A DNA stretch of 64,000 nt, from contig JAKTTT010000056.1 in assembly GCA_030581615.1 (NCBI GenBank), forward strand, positions 1-64,000, read 5' to 3'. Below, in pieces: positions 30,715-42,960 of the stretch. The notes below the pieces were generated by a model, which had not been told where the DNA came from, made no database searches, and saw nothing but the letters and a program-made list of their open reading frames with translations. The stretch's first letter is position 1. The number at the start of each line of letters is the position of its first letter. This DNA comes from Alloascoidea africana (taxonomy: Eukaryota > Ascomycota > Alloascoideomycetes > Alloascoideales > Alloascoideaceae). The position numbers and the translations under genes were made by a program.

Positions 30715-33700
30715 ATGGATATGCCCAAGAAAGGTAGCGACACCTATTCAGCTGAAAGTCTTGACCATTCCAGCAAAATTAGTAACCAGGAGGATGGTCT
30801 ACTTTTGTCACAAGGAGAGGAGGAGCAGATATTGAAGCTTGCCAGGAAAATTACTTCTCGATCCCAACACACAGAACTAGATGAGCTTTCAGATGTAAAT
30901 CCGTTTATCGACCACTCCAACCCACTGTTAGACCCCAACAGCCCCGAATTTAGTTCACAAGCATGGATAAGAGAGGTGTTGGATGTTGAAAGAGCAACAA
31001 AGCGTGGAAATCCAGTATCTAGTGCCGGAATATCGTTCAAAAGTTTAGGAGCATTTGGCGATGGAACATCTTCTGACTACCAAAAAACAGTTACAAATGT
31101 GCTTCTGGCTGCTTGGCAAATGCTGAGAACCTCTGTGGGATCACAGAAGAAGACAAAAATTCAAATTCTGAGAAATTTCAATGGTCTGTTGCTCCCTAGC
31201 GAAACCTGCATTGTTCTTGGACGGCCTGGAAGGTAAGAAGAGTGTGCCTAATGGCGTTATATAATTTGTCTAACATGGTGATTTTCTTGTTAGTGGATGT
31301 TCTACTTTCTTGAAATCGCTCGCAGCTGATACTTATGGCTTCCATTTGAACCCAGAGACGGTCATAAACTGTCATGGTGTCCCGTACGACGAAATGGCAA
31401 CTCAGTTCAGAGGAGAGGCCGTTTACAATGCAGAAACTGAAGACCATTTCCCTAATCTCACTGTTGGCCAGACCCTCCAGTTTGCGGCCCAGGCTCGAAC
31501 TCCTCGAACCCGAATCGAGGGAGTTTCTAGAGAGCAGTACTCGGCACACATGAGGGACGTAATCATGGCCATGCTGGGGCTGTCGCACACCATCAACACC
31601 AAGGTAGGAGACGCTTACATTCGAGGGTGCTCTGGAGGCGAGCGAAAGCGAGTGTCCATTGCCGAAGTAGCGCTGGCTGGCGCGCCCATCCAGTGCTGGG
31701 ATAACTCGACTCGAGGACTCGATTCGGCCACAGCGCTTGAGTTCTGCCGGATGCTGAGACGAATGGCCAAAGCGATGAAGGCGGTGATGTTTGTGTCGCT
31801 GTACCAAGCTTCGCAGTCCTCTTACGACCTGTTTGACAAAGTGACAGTTCTGTACGAGGGAAGACAAATCTACTTTGGCCGGACAGACCGCGCAAAGCAG
31901 TTCTTTGTTGACATGGGATTCGAGTGTCCAGCCAGACAGACCACGGGAGACTTTTTGACCTCGCTGACCAACTCTATCGAGCGGGTTGCTAGACCTGGGT
32001 TCGAGAATAAGATTCCGCGTACGCCAGACGAGTTTGAACAGAGATGGCAGCAGAGCGAGGAGTATCGAGCCCTGATCCAGGAGATTGACGAGTACAATGA
32101 AAAATACACCAAGGGCTGCGAAGCATACCAGCGATTTGTGGAGAATCGGATGCTTCGAAAGTCTAAGCACTTGTCTCCCAAATCGCCATATACCCTTTCA
32201 ATTAGGAAGCAGATTGGCATATGTGTCACAAGAGGGTTCCAGTGTTTGCGAGGTGATATGTCTATGGCAGGAACCACCATTTTTGGATTTTCTCTTGTTG
32301 CTATCATCATTGCCAGTATATTTCTGGATCTAGAGGATAATACTGCGTCTTTCTATAAAAGAGGCGCGTTACTATTCTTTGCGATATTGATGAATTCGTT
32401 TTCGTCTGCTCTTGAGATTCTTACCCTATACCATCAGAGGCCAATTGTTGAAAAGCATTCTAGGTACGCCTTTTATCATCCATTTTGTGAGGCAGTCGCA
32501 TCTATGGTATGTGACATACCTACCAAGACAGCAACGGCAATTTCCTTCAATATCCCTCTGTATTTCATGACAAATTTGAGAAGAACTCCAGGTCACTTCT
32601 TTACTTTCTTTTTGTTCTCGTTTTGCACTACTTTTGTCATGTCCAATATATTCAGAACAATAGGTGCTTTCACGCGGTCGATTCAACAAGCAATGCCATT
32701 TGCGGCCATGATCATTTTGGCACTCGTTCTGTATACCGGCTTCACAATTCCGATTTCAAATATGCACCCTTGGTTTAGATGGATCAATTATATCAATCCA
32801 ATTGCATACAGTTTTGAAAGCATTCTTATCAACGAATTTTCAGATAGGAATTTTGAGTGCTCAATTTATATTCCATCTAGTGGCGCTTATGATAAAGCGC
32901 CTTCTTTTGCTAGGTCTTGTACCACTGTGGGTGCAATAAGTGGAGAGACCTTTGTAAGAGGTTCTAGATATTTGTCCCTTTCTTTCGAGTATGAAAAGTC
33001 CCATCTATGGAGAAACTTTGGTATCATCATTGGCTTTTTCTTCCTTTTCCTCGTCACTTATCTTCTCGGAGTTGAGTTTGTTCCTGGTAAAAAGTCCAAA
33101 GGTGAAATTCTGATTTTCAAGCGTGGGTATCATCCCCAAAAGAAGCAGTCTAATGATGAAGAGGCAGGAATCAGTGAAGAAAAGAACACAACTGAAGGAA
33201 CTGCTTCTGATGAATTTCGTATTGCAGCACAAACGGGAATTTTCCAATGGAGCGACGTTTGTTACGACATCAAAATCAAAGATAAACCAAGACGTCTTTT
33301 AAGTGGCGTTGATGGATGGGTTGAACCTGGGAAAATGACCGCTTTAATGGGAGCTACAGGAGCAGGTAAAACCACTTTGCTCGATGTTTTAGCTGATCGT
33401 GTTACCATGGGTGTCGTTACAGGTGAGATGCTAGTCAATGGTAAGCCAAGAGTGGCTTCTTTCCAAAGGAAAACGGGCTATGTCCAGCAGCTGGATTTGC
33501 ATTTGGAAACATCGACTGTTCGTGAAGCCTTAGAATTTAGTGCTTTTCTCCGTCAACCATCTAATGTGCCTAAAGCGGAAAAGGTTAGCTATGTCAAAGA
33601 AGTAATCAAGATTCTGGAAATGGAACCCTATGCAGAGGCAGTTATTGGAATCTCTGGTGAAGGTCTGAATGTGGAGCAACGGAAACGATTGACAATTGGT

Positions 33701-35179
33701 GTAGAACTTGCTGCAAAGCCCGAACTATTATTGTTTCTGGATGAGCCTACATCTGGTTTAGATTCGCAAGCTGCCTGGACTATATGCGAGCTTATGAAGA
33801 AATTAGCAAATAATGGACAAGCAATTCTATTCACTATTCATCAGCCATCAGCGATGCTATTCCAACAGTTTGATCGGCTTTTATTTTTGGCTGAAGGTGG
33901 CAGAACAATATACTTTGGAGATATTGGAGAACAAGCGTCGACCTTGATAGACTATCTAGAAAGGAATGGCGCGCCAAAATGCCCACCTTCGGCAAATCCT
34001 GCTGAATGGATGCTTGAAGTTATCGGTGCAGCTCCTGGCACAGAAGCTAATAAAGACTATCACGAAGTTTGGTTAAGTAGTCCAGAATACCAAAGGCTCA
34101 AGGGAAGATTGAAATCAATGGCCACCACTTTGGTGAGAGAGAATACTGTGGTTGACCAGCAACAATTCCATTCTTATGCAGCATCGTTCCCTGTTCAAGT
34201 GCTTGTGGTATTTAAGAGAGTGTGGCAGCAGTTCTGGAGATCTCCAACATACATTTGGTCAAAGATGCTGATGTGTTTGTTACCAAACTTGTTTATCGGC
34301 TTTTCGTTTTGGATGGCTGGGAACACGATCCAAGGGCTACAAAACCAAATGTATGCTCATTTCATGATGTTCACCGTTTTTATAAACTTTGTTGTACAAA
34401 TCATGCCAACATTTGTGACACAAAGAGAACTTTATGAGGTACGCGAACGGCCTGCAAAGACGTACTCTTGGAAGGCATTTATGCTAAACAATGTGTTGAT
34501 TGAGCTGATTTGGCAGTCAATTATCTCGGTGCTTTCTTTTGTCTCTATTTACTATCCGATTGGGTTGTACAAGAATGCACAATACACAGATACAACAGCC
34601 ATACGAGGGTTCTTGTTCTTTTTGTTCATGTGGGCGTTTTATGCCTTCTCGTCGACTTTTTCTCACTTGGTGGTTGCTTCTATTGAAAATCCAGCGACGG
34701 CTGGTGCTGTTGTCGTTATCCTGTGTGCTCTGACATTACTATTTTGTGGTGTATTGGCTATTCCCGATAACATGCCGCGGTTCTGGATTTTCATGTATCG
34801 TGTTTCTCCATTCAACTACTTGATTTCAGGGTTCTTGACTACAGGTATTTCTCATGCTCCTCTCACTTGCTCTGACACAGAATATACTGTTGTTGATCCC
34901 CCTGGTAATGCGACTTGCAGCGCGTATTTCAAGCCGTATATGAGTGTTGCAGGTGGATATTTGGCGAATCCCAATGATACAAGTAGTTGCCACTATTGTA
35001 CTATGACATCCACAGATGATTATCTGAGTATTTCGCTCGGTCTCAAGTACAGTGAACGGTGGAGAAATTTTGGAATCATCATGGTCTACGTTATATTCAA
35101 CATTTCAGGCGCTCTGTTTCTCTATTGGCTTTTCCGTGTTCCTAAGAAGTTGGCAAAGAGGCGAGTTAAGAAAGAATAA
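30715..35179 (+). CDS. PDR-type ABC drug efflux pump 1 (two exons)
   Basis: A full-size ABCG pump with NBD-TMD-NBD-TMD order, 1467 residues, likely in the plasma membrane exporting drugs or lipids. Exon 1 is 30715-31232, intron 31233-31293 (61 nt), exon 2 31294-35179. The intron splits the first Walker A, GRPG(S)GCST, whose usual lysine is Cys, as is normal for PDR NBD1. Further NBD1 motifs are GCSGGERKRVSIAEVAL and CWDNSTRGLDSATALEF. NBD2 has GATGAGKTTLLDVLADR, LNVEQRKRLTIGVELAAKP and LLLFLDEPTSGLDSQ. It resembles Pdr5/Snq2/Cdr types; the exact orthologue is unclear. Most of NBD1 (31340-32181) is nearly identical to pump 2. Confidence 0.95.
31340..32181 (+). repeat. Near-identical 842-bp tract shared with pump 2 (copy A)
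   Basis: This aligns without gaps to 37680-38521 at a constant offset of 6340. The only differences I find by eye are two adjacent bases at 31410-31411 (ga versus ag, Arg versus Lys codon). Of it, 31412-32181 (770 bp) is identical. On both sides the genes diverge at once, at synonymous and non-synonymous sites. The tract is visibly more GC-rich than its flanks. This is best explained by recent gene conversion. Confidence 0.95.
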
Positions 35180-37040
35180 TGGAGATGAAGGTTCCTTGTT
35201 TTTTATCTTTTTTATGCTCGATAGTATTTTCTGTCTTACAAATACAATACAGTAGAAGCTATCATATGGCTCTTTTATATTTGGTTCATAAAAGAGTCCT
35301 GGTTATTAGCATTATATCACCACTTTAAATTAGATTTTCTTTTTTTTTAGTAACGTGCTTCAAATACGAACAGGTAGTTCCATCGAAAGGGCCTTTGATT
35401 GTCAACACATATTTAAGACCCATCCACTTAAATCTATTTGCTAATAGTTTTCTCAGAATTTTCATTTAGTATCTTTTATCTGGAGGGATATATCCTAGCC
35501 GAGTAGCCGTTTTAGTTCTCCAGGACGGTCCAGCAGATTGCAGCGTTTTTTCAGCTACCAGAATATCCTAAAACATTCTCTAAAGTAGGAAGTTCACCTA
35601 TCTGTAAACATGTCTTTTGTGACCGCTTCCCTGTTGCTTGTCAAGTGTATTATTTGTCTCCAAAAGCCTCGAAAGTTCACAGGAGCACAAAACTCGTCAA
35701 TAGCAGAATAACTTGGAGTTGGATAGCTTTTCTGATGTCTGGCAATTTGATCTTTAATGAAGCCAGCTGAAAATAGAGCTTAAGGAACATCTGCCAAAGT
35801 GGCCTCTCGTGGCACTCAAGTGCTAACATTGGATGTTTGCTCTTTTCTAAGTTCGCTGTATGTTTATCGAAATGTTGTCCAGTCAATGTTTGCTGTGTTA
35901 TCAGTGCATCCATTTTCAGTAAACTTGATAATCCAAGAGCACGGGTGATTGCATTCTGTGTATCAATTGTCGGTGTTTCCCGATTCTCGCAGGACATTAA
36001 CTGTATTCTCAACACCAGAATGCCTGGGTGAAAATTCCCAATCAAAGAGGTCAAAAATGAACCGGAAAGGGCTCAGCCAAAGCCTCCCTTCTCTGCTGAA
36101 GTTAACATGCTCAAATCCGCTGGAGAATCGGTTTGAGCGCACCGTGCTTCCATTCTAGTCTGCGATGTATTTTCACTGGCTGAGTAGATATGAAGTCGTC
36201 AGAGGACTTAAACTTGGGTCTCGTTTGCTAACCTTGATAACAACTAAAGAAATGATTTCTTTTAAAACACGTATTACGTGGGCCAAGACCATTTCGGTTT
36301 TAAAGGAGGTTAAGCAAGGTCATCGGAGAGTGCCCGTTTGATAGAAGTAACGATATTATTCATAACTGTCTAAAGTAGTTCCAATAGATCGTTCTCGGTA
36401 GGTGTTTCAAGGAGAAGTAAATATAATAACTCTAACATGGCTAAATATATACAGCCATCATTCAAAAATTCCGATGTAAATGCCTCTAACAGCCTTCAAG
36501 TGCCATGAAAAAAGGTGAAAAATGGAAACATCGGTGATTTTGTTCAAAGGGTTCGGTGGCGCCCAATTTTTAAGGATGCGGAAGCAATGAGGTTCCGGAA
36601 GTAGAATGTGATCGTGATTTGTGGGTTTGGCATTTATGGGATTCGAGAGTCAAAGATGACATGGGTTGGGATTAGATTGGTGCTTTTAAGATGCTATTCT
36701 GCATCACAAATTAAATATAACCAGAACCCAAGCTTCTTTGTGTCTGGCATCAAAACCAGAAAGAACTTTTTTTAAATTTTGGAGATTCTGGCATCTGTTA
36801 TCAGGTTACTCGAGATGGTCAAAGTAGAGAAAAAACGCTGTCCGCCTGAAAAGCCACCAATCCTGTCGTTGACCTGTGTCGGTTGTGATGCATGCCCAGT
36901 CCAATGTCGGATGGTAAGGGCACTATTTGCAATAGTTATTAGAATAAAATGAACAACATTGCCTTTCTTTTGGAATTCTTTAAAAGGCCACCTGCCCCTG
37001 GTTCTTTACGCTCGAATAATTTAGCTAGAGGACTTCAGCA
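35180..37040. other. Intergenic region between the two ABC pumps
   Basis: About 1.9 kb with the 3' region of pump 1 and the promoter of pump 2. Apart from the short cysteine-rich frame at 36815-36952 I see no gene. No clear PDRE is seen. Confidence 0.4.
36815..36952 (+). CDS. Short cysteine-rich ORF or upstream ORF before pump 2
   Basis: A 45-codon frame starts with ATG and ends 88 bases before the pump 2 start. It contains CVGCDACPVQC, the CX2CX2CX3C spacing of [4Fe-4S] ferredoxin motifs, with an extra Cys upstream (KRCPPEKPP). It is too short to identify, and a GTAAGG directly after codon 33 could be a splice donor of a leader intron. It could be a translated upstream ORF, a small protein or chance. 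Function unknown. Confidence 0.25.
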   Translation: MVKVEKKRCPPEKPPILSLTCVGCDACPVQCRMVRALFAIVIRIK

Positions 37041-40000
37041 ATGGGTTCTTCCAAGGTTAGCGACACCTATTCCTCGAAAGAAGAAAAGTCTTATCAGTCG
37101 TCTCCTGAAAGAGATGATGTTTCTCTTTCTCGAGGTGAAGAGGAGCAAATCCTTAGGCTTGTCCGAACAATAACATGCGAGTCCCACGCAGGAAATCGCA
37201 CTAATATAGATGACGACGAAGACTACAACGATTTGTACAATCCTTTTATTGACCACTCAAATCCAAAACTCGATCCCAACAGCCCTCAGTTTAGCGCGGA
37301 AGCTTGGGTTCAAACTATCTTAGATGTCGACAGACCTGGACTTGATGGTCGCATTGGTGCGGCGTCGGGGGTTTCCTTCAAAAATATAGGCGCATACGGG
37401 TTTGGCACATCTGCAGATTATCAGAAAACAGTGGCCAACACGTTTCTGGCAACCTGGGGAAAGATGAAAGCACTCATTGGAGCAGAAAAGAAGAGGAAGA
37501 TTCAGATTCTCCACGATTTTAGTGGTCTTGTGAAACCTGGGGAGATGTGTGTTGTGCTTGGACGTCCTGGAAGGTAAGATTGTTTCTTGATTCGCTTCGT
37601 ATCGTTATCTAATGATAAAAATCATCTTCCTAGCGGATGTACAACTTTCTTGAAATCGCTCGCAACAGATACCTATGGTTTCCATTTGAACCCAGAGACG
37701 GTCATAAACTGTCATGGTGTCCCGTACGACGAAATGGCAACTCAGTTCAAGGGAGAGGCCGTTTACAATGCAGAAACTGAAGACCATTTCCCTAATCTCA
37801 CTGTTGGCCAGACCCTCCAGTTTGCGGCCCAGGCTCGAACTCCTCGAACCCGAATCGAGGGAGTTTCTAGAGAGCAGTACTCGGCACACATGAGGGACGT
37901 AATCATGGCCATGCTGGGGCTGTCGCACACCATCAACACCAAGGTAGGAGACGCTTACATTCGAGGGTGCTCTGGAGGCGAGCGAAAGCGAGTGTCCATT
38001 GCCGAAGTAGCGCTGGCTGGCGCGCCCATCCAGTGCTGGGATAACTCGACTCGAGGACTCGATTCGGCCACAGCGCTTGAGTTCTGCCGGATGCTGAGAC
38101 GAATGGCCAAAGCGATGAAGGCGGTGATGTTTGTGTCGCTGTACCAAGCTTCGCAGTCCTCTTACGACCTGTTTGACAAAGTGACAGTTCTGTACGAGGG
38201 AAGACAAATCTACTTTGGCCGGACAGACCGCGCAAAGCAGTTCTTTGTTGACATGGGATTCGAGTGTCCAGCCAGACAGACCACGGGAGACTTTTTGACC
38301 TCGCTGACCAACTCTATCGAGCGGGTTGCTAGACCTGGGTTCGAGAATAAGATTCCGCGTACGCCAGACGAGTTTGAACAGAGATGGCAGCAGAGCGAGG
38401 AGTATCGAGCCCTGATCCAGGAGATTGACGAGTACAATGAAAAATACACCAAGGGCTGCGAAGCATACCAGCGATTTGTGGAGAATCGGATGCTTCGAAA
38501 GTCTAAGCACTTGTCTCCCAAGTCTCCATATACCCTTTCAATTAAGAAGCAGATTGTTTTGTGCATAACAAGAGGATTTGACAGGCTAAGAGGAGATGCT
38601 TCGATGACCTTGACCACAATAATAGGCAATAATATCATGGCTTTCATCATTTCCAGCATGTTTTATAACCTCCCCCATGATACAGGTTCTTTTTACAAGA
38701 GAGGATCTCTGCTTTTCTTTGCAATTCTTTCGAATGCTTTTTCTTCTGCCTTAGAGGTATTTACTTTGTATGCTCAAAGACCGATAGTGGAAAAGCATTT
38801 CCGTTACGCCTTTTATCATCCATTTTGCGAAGCAGTTTCCTCAATAATATGTGATCTCCCTTGTAAGCTTATAACCTCAGTGTTTTTCAATCTGATTTTG
38901 TACTTTATGAGCAACTTGCGCCGGACCCCCCAGCATTTCTTTACGTTTTTCTTGTTCTCCTTTTTTACCACTCTTGTAATGTCACACATTTTCCGTTCGG
39001 TTGCCGCTTTTACCAGGTCTCTTGAACAGGCATTGCCTTTTACGGCACTTCTGATTCTAGCACTTGTCATCTACACCGGGTTCACAATTCCTATTTCTGA
39101 TATGCATCCATGGTTCCGTTGGCTCAACTATCTGGATCCCATTGGGTACGCATTTGAGAGTTTATTGATTAACGAATTTGGAGGACAGGAATTCGACTGT
39201 TCTCTGTTTATTCCTCAGGGCCCAGGATACGCCGATGTTCCTGCAAATTCAAAATCATGTACAACTGTGGGGTCCCTCCCTGGTGAAAACTTTGTTCGTG
39301 GAACACTATATCTTTCAAAATCGTTCACCTATAAAACCGGGCATTTATGGAGAAACTTTGGCATTATAGTGGGGTTTATGCTATTCTTTGGAGCTCTTTA
39401 CCTGGTCGGTGTGGAGTATGTTTCGGCATCAAAATCTAAGGGTGAGATTTTGATATTCAAAAGGAATAGCAAGCAAATGAATCAAATTCTGGAAATGAAT
39501 CAAAAGAATGACGAGGAAGCGAAAAGCTCTACAATGCTGGAAAAACAAACCAACAGCATAGATTCATCCTCCGGAGAGTTTAATCTAGCCGCTCAGAAAG
39601 GAATATTCCAATGGCAGCATGTCACTTACGACATTAAAGTCAAAGACGAAACAAGAAGAATTCTCGACGACATTGATGGCTGGGTTGAACCAGGAAAATT
39701 CACAGCTTTGATGGGTGTTACAGGCGCAGGTAAAACCACGCTTTTGGATGTTCTTGCCGATCGAATTAGAATGGGCGTTGTTACCGGCGAGATGTTGGTT
39801 AATGGTATGGCGAGAAGTGCTTCATTCCAGAGAAAGACAGGTTATGTTCAGCAGCTAGATCTCCATCTGGCAACAACCACAGTTCGGGAGGCTTTAACAT
39901 TTAGTGCTTTGCTTCGTCAGCCATCAGAGATCCCCCGGAATGAAAAGCTTGCCTATGTGGATGAGGTTATCAAGATTTTGGAAATGGAGTCCTATGCAGA

Positions 40001-41549
40001 TGCGATTGTTGGCGTGCCAGGAGAAGGTCTAAACGTTGAGCAGAGGAAAAGATTAACAATTGGTGTTGAATTAGCAGCAAAACCCAAGCTTTTATTGTTT
40101 CTGGATGAGCCTACATCTGGGCTTGACTCTCAAACGGCCTGGTCAATTTGCGCGTTGATGAGAAAACTGGCAAATAATGGACAAGCTATTCTATGCACCA
40201 TCCACCAGCCATCGGCAATACTGTTTGAACAGTTTGATCGTTTGTTATTCCTAGCAAAAGGTGGGAAAACGGTATACTTTGGTGATACTGGTAAAAATTC
40301 GTCTACAATGATTGACTACTTTGAGCGTAATGGAGCTCATCATTGTCCACCAAATGCAAACCCCGCTGAATGGATGCTTGATGTAATTGGAGCTTCTCCC
40401 GGTAGTGTGAGCAATAAAGATTACCATGAAGTATGGAAGCAGAGCCCTGAACATGCTGCTTTGAGACAGAAGCTTGACTTAATGGCAAACGAACTTCATT
40501 TGGAACGCACCATGACAGTCACCGATAATATTAAGGAGAATTCTTTTGCTGTTCCGTTCCTGGAGCAGTTCTTTGTGGTATTTGACAGAGTCTGGCGTCA
40601 GTTCTGGCGCTCGCCGGTTTACATCTGGTCCAAATTCGCATTATGTGTCGGCACCAACTTCTTTGTAGGATTTTCGTTCTGGATGGCTGGAAACTCCCTA
40701 CAGGGACTTCAAAACCAAATGTATGCACACTTTATGATGCTGACGGTTTTTGGCAATCTGACCCAGCAAATCATGCCCAGCTTTGTGACACAAAGAGAAC
40801 TTTTTGAAGTTCGTGAAAGACCCGCGAAAACGTATTCCTGGCAGGTTTTCATCCTGACCAACATACTGATTGAAATCATTTGGCAAATGGTTATGGGTAT
40901 TTTATCGTTTGTGGTTTTGTATTATCCGATTGGGCTGTACAAGAATGCGGAGTATACAGACTCTGTAAATATTCGAGGATTCACTTTCCTCCTTTTCATA
41001 CTGGTGTTTTACGTTTTCGCCTCCACTTTTTCTCACATGGTTGTGGCTGGAATCGAGAATCCAGAAACGGCAGGAAATGTTGGGGTTCTACTGTTTTCAC
41101 TGACCTTGTTCTTTTGTGGAGTGATAGCTCCAAAGGACTCTCTGCCCAAGTTTTGGACATTCATGTACTATGTTTCTCCTTTCACCTACTTGATATCGGG
41201 CTTTCTATCGTCAGGATTAGCGCATGCTCCTATTACGTGTGAGGAGAAGGAATTTGCGGTTGTTCAGCCTGCAAATGCTTCTCAGACCTGCGAGCAGTAT
41301 TTTAGCATGTACATGGAAGCTGCTGGAGGATATTTGCAGAATCCACAAAGCACCAGTGACTGTCAATTCTGTAGTTACTCGAGTACAGACAGCTTTCTTG
41401 ATAATTTGGGGGTCGAGTTTGACGATAGGTGGAGGAACTATGGCATTTTAATCTGTTATTGTGTTTTCAACATTTTTGCGGCTCTATTTTTTTATTGGTT
41501 GGCTAGAGTCCCTAAAAAACACAAAGACAAGAGAAATGCTGAGAAATGA
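37041..41549 (+). CDS. PDR-type ABC drug efflux pump 2 (two exons)
   Basis: A tandem paralogue of pump 1, 1482 residues, with the same NBD-TMD-NBD-TMD layout. Exon 1 is 37041-37573, intron 37574-37633 (60 nt), exon 2 37634-41549. The intron again cuts the NBD1 Walker A after GRPG, in the same phase, so it predates the duplication. NBD2 has GVTGAGKTTLLDVLADR, LNVEQRKRLTIGVELAAKP and LLLFLDEPTSGLDSQ. The N-terminus shares SDTYS...SRGEEEQIL and NPFIDHSNP..DPNSP with pump 1. Outside the shared NBD1 tract the two proteins are clearly diverged. The start at 37041 (MGSSKVSDTYS) aligns with that of pump 1. Confidence 0.95.
37680..38521 (+). repeat. Near-identical 842-bp tract shared with pump 1 (copy B)
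   Basis: Partner of 31340-32181. It begins about 46 bases inside exon 2 and ends at the codons for SPKSP, just before the first membrane domain. It thus covers nearly the whole NBD1 beyond Walker A, including the signature and Walker B motifs, and excludes the membrane domains. Confidence 0.95.
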
Positions 41550-41702
41550 GCAATTCTCTTTGATCTTCATTTTTCTTTTAACTGGAACGAAGCAAATGGG
41601 GGGGGAAAAAAAACGTAAAACATCAGTTAAAACCCTATAAAATCCTAATAGAAAACTTTTCTCTTTTTTATTCTTTTTCATACAATTTTGAAACTCGTTA
41701 AT

Positions 41703-41852
41703 GGCTCTACATGCCGATTGCTGTAATGTAAGGATACGACTCCACCAGCTTCGTAAAGCACGTCGCACCTCCATCAATACCGATCCATCTCTCCGAGCCA
41801 TGGTGCAGCTGTACATCAGTAAGCTTTGACACCTTTCTCCGTGTGCGATGCA
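41703..41852 (-). CDS. Short ORF of unknown function
   Basis: A 49-residue frame begins 31 bases after the stop of the neighbouring minus-strand gene. Its sequence has protein-like composition in the second half (WIGIDGGATCFTKLVESYPY, then ITAIGM at the end). No family is recognised. Another frame across the same junction also stays open for about 30 codons, so this could be an extra exon of the upstream gene, a separate tiny gene or chance. The plus strand carries an open frame as well (41701-41829) with poorer composition. Confidence 0.3.
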
Positions 41853-41883
41853 TAATAATCTTGATCAAAACCTTGGGCACTTT

Positions 41884-42198
41884 TTAAGCTTCCTCGTTCG
41901 ACCGTGGCTGGAACTCTCTCTTTGCAGCGCCAGCAAAGGCAGGACGAGAGGTCAGCGTCTCCTCCACAGAGGCGATCGGCTCCTTCTTGACCGAGTTCAG
42001 GGGACCATGCTGCTGTGCGACCTTTCTGTACTCTGCAAATGACTGGATTCCATCTGTGGTTTGTTGTGCCTGTTGGGTTGAGTCTGACTCAAAGCGGGAC
42101 GCGACGGTGGCGGAAAGAGCGCGCTTGGCCGTGATCTCCGGACGGAGAAGTCGCACAGCTCGTGGGAGAATTCTGGAGACGCTGTTGTATGAGACCAT
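41884..42198 (-). CDS. Small, probably mitochondrial protein of unknown function
   Basis: A 104-residue protein begins MVSYNSVSRILPRAVRLLRP, an Arg-rich amphipathic start typical of a mitochondrial presequence, with a likely cleavage region near RALSATVASRF. The body includes QSFAEYRKVAQQHGPLNSVK and ends in a charged tail. I do not recognise the family. I start at 42198 because the frame upstream of it is an RSRSRS artefact of a GATCGA-like repeat. The promoter has a TATA box, a CCAAT box and a CACGTG site, as do many yeast respiratory genes; this supports a mitochondrial role but does not prove it. Confidence 0.6.
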   Translation of the reverse strand: MVSYNSVSRILPRAVRLLRPEITAKRALSATVASRFESDSTQQAQQTTDGIQSFAEYRKVAQQHGPLNSVKKEPIASVEETLTSRPAFAGAAKREFQPRSNEEA

Positions 42199-42292
42199 GA
42201 CTGTAATGTGAATGTGAACACGAGATCGAGATCGAGAACGAGAACGAGATTGAAGAGAAAGATGGGAGGCGAAAGAGAGCAGCAAAACCGGC

Positions 42293-42390
42293 TTTTATAG
42301 TTTCGGCCCCGTTACGTCAGGAAACTGACAAATTTTCAGATGCGCGTCACGTGGTGTGGCGGTATGCATGCGCGCATGGCGCCAGCCAAT
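42293..42390 (-). promoter_or_regulatory. Promoter of the small mitochondrial gene: TATA, CACGTG, CCAAT
   Basis: Upstream of the start at 42198, minus-strand TATAAAA lies at 42293-42299 (about 95 bases away). A GTCACGTG (Cbf1/bHLH-type site, core 42348-42353) lies about 150 bases away, and a CCAAT (HAP-type, plus-strand 42386-42390) about 190 bases away. The motifs are exact; their use is inferred. Confidence 0.5.
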
Positions 42391-42960
42391 CAGAATTCAG
42401 GATGCCCAGATAAGAACCAGAAACGGCTTATCGAAAAGATCTAAGGGGCGTGAAAAGTTTGCGAAATGAGACAAAAGTGAAAAAAAAAATAAATGCGGAG
42501 AAATCGGTAGCTAATTTCGATCTGGAGTCAATTTGGCGGGCATGTGCAAGAATTGGTTTTGAAGTTTGCCTTTCAGTTTGCTGGAGGTCTCATTTAATCC
42601 TTGCTTTCACAGCTCCAGACTTGAATGTTCTACTTGTGAATGAATGCACTGGTATGTTTTATGAGTCGTTGAAAGTGGCACTCAGTATTAGCCAGAAACT
42701 TTAACCTGGATTAGCGGATTTAACAAACCATATTCTCGCTGCAAAAGATCAGCAAGCTTTGAACAAGATTCGGGACAGATTATTCTAGATACCGTGCAAT
42801 GATGTGCACAAAACCATGCTTATCGGAAAAAAAAATGTACTCGTACCTAGGGACTAGGCACTTATGGATATTCGTATCTATCTATCAGTAAATGTCCTCA
42901 GGAAGGCTAAAATTAGTAAACTAACTATTCCCCTCCCTATTTTCAAACCTGATGACGATC
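42391..42960. other. Intergenic region, no gene seen
   Basis: This lies between the small mitochondrial gene promoter and the 3' end of the minus-strand membrane-protein gene. An 84-codon plus frame (42450-42704) has no recognisable features and is not supported. Confidence 0.4.

Noticed and set aside
31196-32170. Long antisense frame in ABC pump 1, repeated in pump 2
   Set aside because: It is antisense to conserved NBD1 motifs and appears twice only because the tract is shared.
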